Source of the DNA: Roseomonas sp. OT10
GTDB taxonomy: Bacteria; Pseudomonadota; Alphaproteobacteria; Acetobacterales; Acetobacteraceae
DNA length: 64,000 nucleotides
Assembly: GCF_020991085.1 (NCBI RefSeq)
Contig: NZ_CP087719.1
Span: forward strand, 3,492,001 to 3,556,000
Reading direction: 5' to 3'
Shown here: piece by piece, positions 59,600 through 64,000 of the stretch
How the letters are laid out: the number at the start of each line of letters is the position of its first letter
How positions within the stretch are numbered: the stretch's first letter is position 1
Program-made: the position numbers and the translations under genes
The notes under the pieces: generated by a model
The model's database searches: none
Told to the model about the DNA's origin: nothing
What the model saw: only the letters and a program-made list of their open reading frames with translations

Positions 59600-61177
59600 A
59601 TGAGGCGTAGGGACTTCCTGGCATCCGCCGCGGCGACCACTGCCCTCGCGGCGCTGTCGCGCCCCGCCCTGGCGCAGGGCAACGCGCGGCTGCTGCGCTT
59701 CGTGCCGGAGGGCAACCTCGCCAACCCGGACCCGGTCTGGACCACCACCACCGTCGCGCGCAACCACGGCGCGATGATCTGGGACATGCTCTATGCCCGC
59801 GACGACCGCTTCGATCCGCAGCCGCAGATGGTGGCGGGGCACGAGCTGTCGGACGACAGGCTGACCTGGCGCTTCGCCCTGCGCGAGGGGCTGGTCTTCC
59901 ACGACGGCGAGCCGGTGCGGGCGGTGGACTGCCTTGCCAGCATCCAGCGCTGGGCACGGCGCCGACCGCTGGGGCAGACGCTGCTGGAGCGCACGGCGGA
60001 GATGAAGGCGCTGGACGACCGGCGCTTCGAGATCCGGCTGAACAAGCCCTATGCGCTGATCCTGCAGGCCTTCGCCGACAGCTGCTTCATGATGCCGGAG
60101 CGGATCGCGAAGACGGATTCCTTCACCCAGATCACGGAATACGTCGGCAGCGGCCCCTACCGCTTCCTGCGCGACGAATGGGTCTCCGGCTCCCAGGCCG
60201 CCTATGCGCGCTTCGACCGGTACGTGCCCCGCCCGGAGAAGCCGAGCTTCCTCGCGGGCGGCAAGGTCGCGAACTTCGACCGCGTGCTGTGGCAGGTGAT
60301 GCCCGACCCGGCGACGGCGATGGCGGCCCTGCAGAACGGCGAGGTCGACTGGGTGCAGCAGCCTTCCTACGACCTGGTCGGCAGCCTGCGCCGCGTGCGC
60401 GGCGTGAAGGTCGCGGTGAACGACAAGGTCGGCGTGATGGGGATGGTCGCGCTGAACCACCTCCACCCGCCCTTCGACAACCCGAAGCTGCTGCGCGCCA
60501 TCCTGGGTGCGGTGAACCAGGACGACTTCATGCAGGCCGCGGTGGGCGCCGAGCCGGAGCTGTTCCGCGTGCCCTGTGGTGTCTTCACCCCCGGCCTGCC
60601 CATGGCGACCGATGCGGGGATGGAGGTCCTGACCGGCCCGCGCGACATCGAGCGCAGCAAGCGCGAGGTGGCAGCGAGCGGCTACAAGGGCGAGCGGGTG
60701 ATCGTCATGTCGCCCTCGGACTACCCGCATACCCAGGCCATGGCACAGGTCACGGCGGACCTGATGAAGCGGCTCGGCCTGAACGTCGAGTACGCCAGCA
60801 TGGACTGGGGCACGCTCGTCTCCCGCCGCACCAGCAAGGAGCCGCCGGAGAAGGGCGGCTGGAACGCCTTCTGCACCACCTACGAGGGGCTGACCGTCGC
60901 CGACCCCGCGACCCACATCCCCCTGCGCGGCAACGGCCCCAACGCCTGGTTCGGCTGGCCCACCAGCCCGCGGCTGGAGGATCTGCGCAACCAGTGGCTC
61001 GACGCGCCCGACACCGCCGCGCAGAAGCGCATCGCCGACCAGATGCAGGTGATCGCCTTCGAGGAGGTGCCTTTCCTCCCGCTCGGCCAGCTCTTCAACC
61101 CCACCGCCTTCCGGGAGAACGTGGTGGACATCGTGCCTGCCTCCTTCCCGATCTTCTGGGGCGCACGGAAGGTGTAG
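59600..61177 (+). CDS. ABC transporter substrate-binding protein, family 5 (peptide type)
   Basis: A 525-residue receptor with a Tat-like leader (MRRRDFLASAAATTALAAL, cleaved near ALAQG). Family-5 segments: WDMLYARDDRFDPQPQMVAG, LTWRFALREGLVFHDGEPVR, YALILQAFADSCFMMPERI, GSGPYRFLRDEW and RRVRGVKVAVNDK. ATG 59600 follows GGGAGAAACGGG. No permease genes follow; the element J intervenes, so the partner transporter is encoded elsewhere. Ligands of the family include peptides, glutathione, nickel and opines; with an S9 peptidase just upstream a peptide is the best guess. Confidence 0.9.
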   Translation: MRRRDFLASAAATTALAALSRPALAQGNARLLRFVPEGNLANPDPVWTTTTVARNHGAMIWDMLYARDDRFDPQPQMVAGHELSDDRLTWRFALREGLVFHDGEPVRAVDCLASIQRWARRRPLGQTLLERTAEMKALDDRRFEIRLNKPYALILQAFADSCFMMPERIAKTDSFTQITEYVGSGPYRFLRDEWVSGSQAAYARFDRYVPRPEKPSFLAGGKVANFDRVLWQVMPDPATAMAALQNGEVDWVQQPSYDLVGSLRRVRGVKVAVNDKVGVMGMVALNHLHPPFDNPKLLRAILGAVNQDDFMQAAVGAEPELFRVPCGVFTPGLPMATDAGMEVLTGPRDIERSKREVAASGYKGERVIVMSPSDYPHTQAMAQVTADLMKRLGLNVEYASMDWGTLVSRRTSKEPPEKGGWNAFCTTYEGLTVADPATHIPLRGNGPNAWFGWPTSPRLEDLRNQWLDAPDTAAQKRIADQMQVIAFEEVPFLPLGQLFNPTAFRENVVDIVPASFPIFWGARKV

Positions 61178-61193
61178 GGCGGCGCCGGGCTCA

Positions 61194-61611
61194 TACCGGT
61201 GGTGGGATGACCTGGCCCGTCATGCTGTGGTGTTCCGGCGTGGGACCGGGAGGGGACGCCGTCCCCTCCCAGACCCTCCCCTGCCGGGGCCACAAGCGGG
61301 CCCCGGTCCCCGCTGGGAGTCTGGCGCTACAGGGCTGCCGTCAGCCTCCGGATTCAGCCCTGACGGCGCGCGGACAGGCAGGACTCTGAAAAAGCTTCAG
61401 AGGGCGTCAGCGAGCGCGGCGGCCGGTCCCGCCGAGGAGCCCTGCTCCTCGGCGCCGTGACCCCGTATCCGGCTGTCCCGCGGCAGCGCTGATCGGGTCC
61501 AGGGCCCGCAGGGTCCTGGCGGAGTGGGGGTACGGGGGCGAGGCAGAGCCTTGCCCCCGGGCCACGGGCGCACCCCACGCCGGCATGGACCGGCGCATCC
61601 CGCCGTTCGTA
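61194..61611 (+). mobile_element. MITE-like element, subfamily 1, copy J
   Basis: A 418-bp element between convergent receptor and purD genes. Left end TACCGGTGGTGGGATG, right end CATCCCGCCGTTCGTA. Both sides carry TCA (61191-61193 and 61612-61614); the right one is the complement of the purD stop codon. The 23-nt hairpin is at 61431-61453 (perfect arms GCCGAGGAG/CTCCTCGGC). Block order is the same as in copies B, G and I. No transposase gene. Confidence 0.83.
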
Positions 61612-62892
61612 TCAGCCCGGCGCCGGCAGGGCCCGCCAGCCGATGTCGCGCCGGCAGAAGCCTTCCGGCCAGTCCAGCGCGTCCACCGCCGCATAGGCGG
61701 CGTCGCGCGCGGCGCGCAGCGTCGGTGCCGTCGCGGCGATGCCCAGGACGCGGCCGCCATTGGCCACGATGGCGCCGTCCTCGCGCTGCGCGGTGCCGGC
61801 GTGGAAGACCGTCACGCCCGGAATGGCGGCGGCTTCGTCCAGGCCGCCGATGACGCTGCCCTTCTCCGGCGTGCCGGGGTAGCCGCGCGCGGCCATCACC
61901 ACGACCAGGGCGGGGTCGGGCGACCAGTCCAACGCCACCTGCGCCAGCCGGCCGGCGCAGGCGGCGTCGAGCGCGGCGAGCAGGTCGCCCCGCAGGCGCA
62001 GCATCAGCACCTGGCATTCCGGGTCGCCGAAGCGGACGTTGTACTCGATCAGCCGCGGGCCGGCGGGGGTGAGCATCAGCCCGGCGAAGAGCACGCCGCG
62101 GAAGGGCGTGCCGCGCCGCGCCATCTCGGCGAGCGAGGGACGGATGATGCGCGCCATCACCTCCTCGCGCAGCGCGTCGGTGAAGGCGGGCGCGGGGGAA
62201 TAGGCGCCCATGCCGCCGGTGTTGGGGCCGGTGTCGCCGTCGCCCACGCGCTTGTGGTCCTGCGCGCCGATCAGCGGCAGCGCCTCCGCCCCGTCGCAGA
62301 GGGCGAAGAAGGAGACCTCCTCGCCCGCCATGAACTCCTCGATCACCACTGCCGCGCCGGCGTTGCCCAGGCTGCGGTCGTCCATGATCGCGGTGATGGC
62401 GTCCTGCGCCTCCTCCAGCGTGGCAGCGACGACCACGCCCTTGCCGGCGGCGAGCCCGTCCGCCTTCACCACGATCGGCGCGCCCATCACCTGGACATAG
62501 GCGCGCGCCTCGTCCGCATCCTCGAAGCGCTTCCAGGCGGCGGTGGGCACGCCGGCCGCGTCGCAGACCTCCTTGGTGAAGGTCTTCGACCCCTCCAGCC
62601 GCGCCGCCGCGGCCGAGGGGCCGAAGCAGCGCAGCCCCGCCTCGGCGCAGGCATCGGCGAGGCCGAGCGTCAGCGGCGCCTCCGGCCCGCAGATGACGAG
62701 GTCCACCGCCTCGCGCGTGGCGAAGGCGACCAGGGCCAGGATGTCCTCGGCGGGGATGTTCACGCATTCCGCCACGGCGGCAATGCCCGGGTTGCCGGGG
62801 GCGCACCACAGCTTCGCCAGCAGCGGGCTCTGCGCCAGACGCCAGGCCAGGGCGTGCTCGCGTCCACCACCGCCGACCAACAGGACCTTCAT
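61612..62892 (-). CDS. purD: Phosphoribosylamine-glycine ligase
   Basis: A 426-residue ATP-grasp enzyme making GAR from phosphoribosylamine and glycine. Segments: [77 protein letters not shown] (ATP-grasp lysine loop), [52 protein letters not shown] and [19 protein letters not shown] 62892 fits. Third purine gene of the window, away from purMN. Its stop is the right flank of element J. Confidence 0.97.
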   Translation of the reverse strand: MKVLLVGGGGREHALAWRLAQSPLLAKLWCAPGNPGIAAVAECVNIPAEDILALVAFATREAVDLVICGPEAPLTLGLADACAEAGLRCFGPSAAAARLEGSKTFTKEVCDAAGVPTAAWKRFEDADEARAYVQVMGAPIVVKADGLAAGKGVVVAATLEEAQDAITAIMDDRSLGNAGAAVVIEEFMAGEEVSFFALCDGAEALPLIGAQDHKRVGDGDTGPNTGGMGAYSPAPAFTDALREEVMARIIRPSLAEMARRGTPFRGVLFAGLMLTPAGPRLIEYNVRFGDPECQVLMLRLRGDLLAALDAACAGRLAQVALDWSPDPALVVVMAARGYPGTPEKGSVIGGLDEAAAIPGVTVFHAGTAQREDGAIVANGGRVLGIAATAPTLRAARDAAYAAVDALDWPEGFCRRDIGWRALPAPG

Positions 62893-62993
62893 CCGCCGCG
62901 CTCCCTCGCCGCCCGTACCGGCGCCTTATGGCAAGGGAGAGGCGGGAAGTCTCCGGGGGGCGACGAGGCGGGCCGGCCGCGCGGCCCCGGCGA

Positions 62994-63641
62994 TCAGCCC
63001 ACGGGGCGCCGCGCCAGCGCGAGGCCGAGGCCCAGCGCGACCATCGCCGCCCCCGCACCCTCCCGCAGGCGCCGGACCAGCGAGGGGCGGGCCGCCGCGC
63101 CGTCCCGAATGCCGCCGGCCGCGAAGGCGACCACGATATCCGCCAGGGTGTTGAGGGCGACCGAGGCGACGCCCAGCACCAGGAACTGCAGCCCTGCCCG
63201 CCCCGCCGCCGGGTCCATGAACTGCGGCACGAAGGCGAGGAAGAAGACCGCCGTCTTGGGGTTCAGCGCCTCGACCAGCATGCCTTCGCAGAACGCCCGC
63301 CGCGCCCCGACGGGCGGCGCCGCGCGGACGCCGTCCAGCGCCGAGGCGTCCCGGCGCGCCGACCGGATGGTGCGAAGGCCGATCCAGACCAGGCAGGCGG
63401 CACCGATCAGCTTCAGGACGGCGAACAGCTCCGCGCTGGCGAGCACGAGCGCGGAGACGCCCAGGCTGCCCGCGAGCACGTGGACCAGGCCGCCCAGCCC
63501 GGTGCCGAGGCTGGAGGCCACGCCCTCCGCACGGCCGCCGGCGAGCGTGCGCGCGGCGACGTAGAAGAGGCCCGGGCCGGGCGTGACGGCGAGCAGCAGG
63601 GCCGCCGCGAGGTACAGGGCGAGCTGGGCCGGATCGGGCAT
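62994..63641 (-). CDS. LysE/RhtB-family amino acid exporter
   Basis: A 215-residue inner-membrane protein with six hydrophobic stretches. The family signature is near the N-terminus: LLLAVTPGPGLFYVAARTLA, followed by GVASSLGTGLGGLVHVLAG, AACLVWIGLRTIRSARR, then GMLVEALNPKTAVFFLAFVP. It exports amino acids or derivatives. ATG 63641 has GGAGG upstream, whereas ATG 63680 has no site. About 100 bases upstream of purD on the same strand. Confidence 0.92.
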   Translation of the reverse strand: MPDPAQLALYLAAALLLAVTPGPGLFYVAARTLAGGRAEGVASSLGTGLGGLVHVLAGSLGVSALVLASAELFAVLKLIGAACLVWIGLRTIRSARRDASALDGVRAAPPVGARRAFCEGMLVEALNPKTAVFFLAFVPQFMDPAAGRAGLQFLVLGVASVALNTLADIVVAFAAGGIRDGAAARPSLVRRLREGAGAAMVALGLGLALARRPVG

Positions 63642-63768
63642 GACCGCGAACCTCCATGGAAGGGGGGGACGTTCCGCCATCCCAGGCGGATGACGGCCTG
63701 CCCTGGAGCGTGATCGCCGTAGGTGGAATCACCGGAGGCGTGAATCACGCGACAGAACAAAAGGCCGA

Positions 63769-63804
63769 ACCATGATCCCCGCTCCCGTGGGCAGGGATCA
63801 TGGT
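63769..63804 (-). terminator. Rho-independent terminator
   Basis: ACCATGATCCC (63769-63779) and GGGATCATGGT (63794-63804) are perfect 11-bp arms with a 14-base loop. On the minus strand the stem begins right at the stop of the DMT transporter and is followed within six bases by TTTT. It should end the transporter transcript. Confidence 0.75.
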
Positions 63805-64000
63805 CTAGCGGCGGATGAGGACGACGCCGCCGATCAGCAACGCGACGCCGAGCAGGCGGGGCAGGTCCACCGGGCGCTGTGCGAGGCCGAGCCAGCCGAA
63901 GTGGTCGAAGGTCACGGCGGCGAGCATCTGCCCCGTGACGAGCAGGGCGAGGAAGGTCGCCGCCCCGAGCTGCGGCACGAGCAGGATGGAGAGCCCGATG
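63805..64000 (-). CDS. DMT-superfamily transporter (YdcZ/DUF606-like), C-terminal fragment
   Basis: Reading leftward from the window edge the open frame gives about 64 residues and stops with TAG at 63805-63807. It shows two hydrophobic segments and family-like elements: VPQLGAATFLALLVTGQ, then DHFGWLGLAQRPVDLPRLLG and a final GVALLIGGVVLIRR. This matches the C-terminus of YdcZ-type drug/metabolite transporters. The 5' part is outside the window. A terminator hairpin follows directly. Confidence 0.8.
   Translation of the reverse strand, partial: IGLSILLVPQLGAATFLALLVTGQMLAAVTFDHFGWLGLAQRPVDLPRLLGVALLIGGVVLIRR

Noticed and set aside
1-64000. CRISPR array
   Set aside because: No regularly spaced short direct repeats were found; the repeats present are dispersed, about 400 bp long and hairpin-bearing.
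1-64000. tRNA or rRNA genes
   Set aside because: No T-loop-like GTTCGAATC signature in a cloverleaf context and no rRNA-like stretch seen; a covariance-model scan was not possible.
1-64000. Prophage, integron or intact insertion sequence
   Set aside because: No integrase, transposase, phage structural or attC-like features; the mobile signal is limited to non-coding MITE-like elements.

Overview
This is a 64 kb stretch of a GC-rich (roughly 70 %) chromosome. Gene content points to an alphaproteobacterium of the Acetobacteraceae, probably Roseomonas-like: a Bug-type tripartite tricarboxylate receptor, an alphaproteobacterial aa3 oxidase subunit IV peptide, an Hda-like protein beside ppk/ppx and opposite purMN, many Tat-like signal peptides, and a 3-bp T(G/C)A target duplication of the kind made by IS1031-group elements, first described in acetic acid bacteria. 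The taxonomic call is inference. No rRNA, tRNA, CRISPR array, intact transposase or prophage gene was seen.

Layout. 1-425: truncated 2-hydroxyacid dehydrogenase. 485-9877: LacI-controlled carbohydrate ABC importer joined to an MGH1-like glycosidase, two paralogous amidohydrolases and a Rieske protein. 10056-11255: glycosyltransferase. 11923-12543: glutathione transferase. 12652-20783 (minus strand): nucleotide-salvage locus with a CpdB-like nucleotidase, BMP-type nucleoside receptor, ATPase, two permeases and cytidine deaminase. 20954-22138: RNase D. 22678-29910 (minus): ppx, ppk1, an Hda-like protein, an AI-2E-family permease, a CDP-alcohol phosphatidyltransferase and an exported protein of unknown function; divergent to purM, purN and the subunit IV peptide (29971-31897). 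32432-36141 (minus): NMT1-type ABC importer with a 2OG-Fe(II) oxygenase. 36434-39196 (minus): ndk, nucleotidyltransferase-like protein, mtgA, VOC dioxygenase. 39439-41301: ABC-F ATPase. 41803-44462 (minus): benzoylformate decarboxylase with a Bug receptor. 44665-45258: unrecognised small protein with a microbial-RNase-like C-terminus. 45449-47581: DsbD/ScsB-like protein. 47667-51370: three-gene operon of unknown function. 51478-55823: enoyl-CoA hydratase, PNPOx-like protein, D-amino acid dehydrogenase, aspartate-semialdehyde dehydrogenase. 56445-61177: Fur-box-associated YncE-like propeller, divergent from an S9 peptidase and a peptide-type receptor. 61612-64000: purD, a LysE exporter and a truncated DMT transporter.

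The most striking non-coding signal is an intergenic element family present ten times. Six copies (about 400-420 bp, one enlarged to 650 bp) have terminal inverted repeats and, in five cases, matching 3-bp TGA or TCA flanks, so they look like MITEs. All six sit between convergent genes, and in four the target triplet is the TGA stop codon of a neighbour. Four related copies lie between co-directional operon genes, each antisense to transcription. All ten carry a 23-nt hairpin (9-bp arms, 5-nt loop) whose arms differ between subfamilies by compensatory changes.

How genes work together: periplasmic CpdB can turn cyclic nucleotides into nucleosides for the BMP/ABC importer, and cytidine deaminase handles one product. 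The Bug receptor and benzoylformate decarboxylase suggest uptake and decarboxylation of an aromatic 2-oxoacid. The first cluster links sugar import with a glycosidase and two amidohydrolases of unknown substrate. These are inferences from family membership and gene order.
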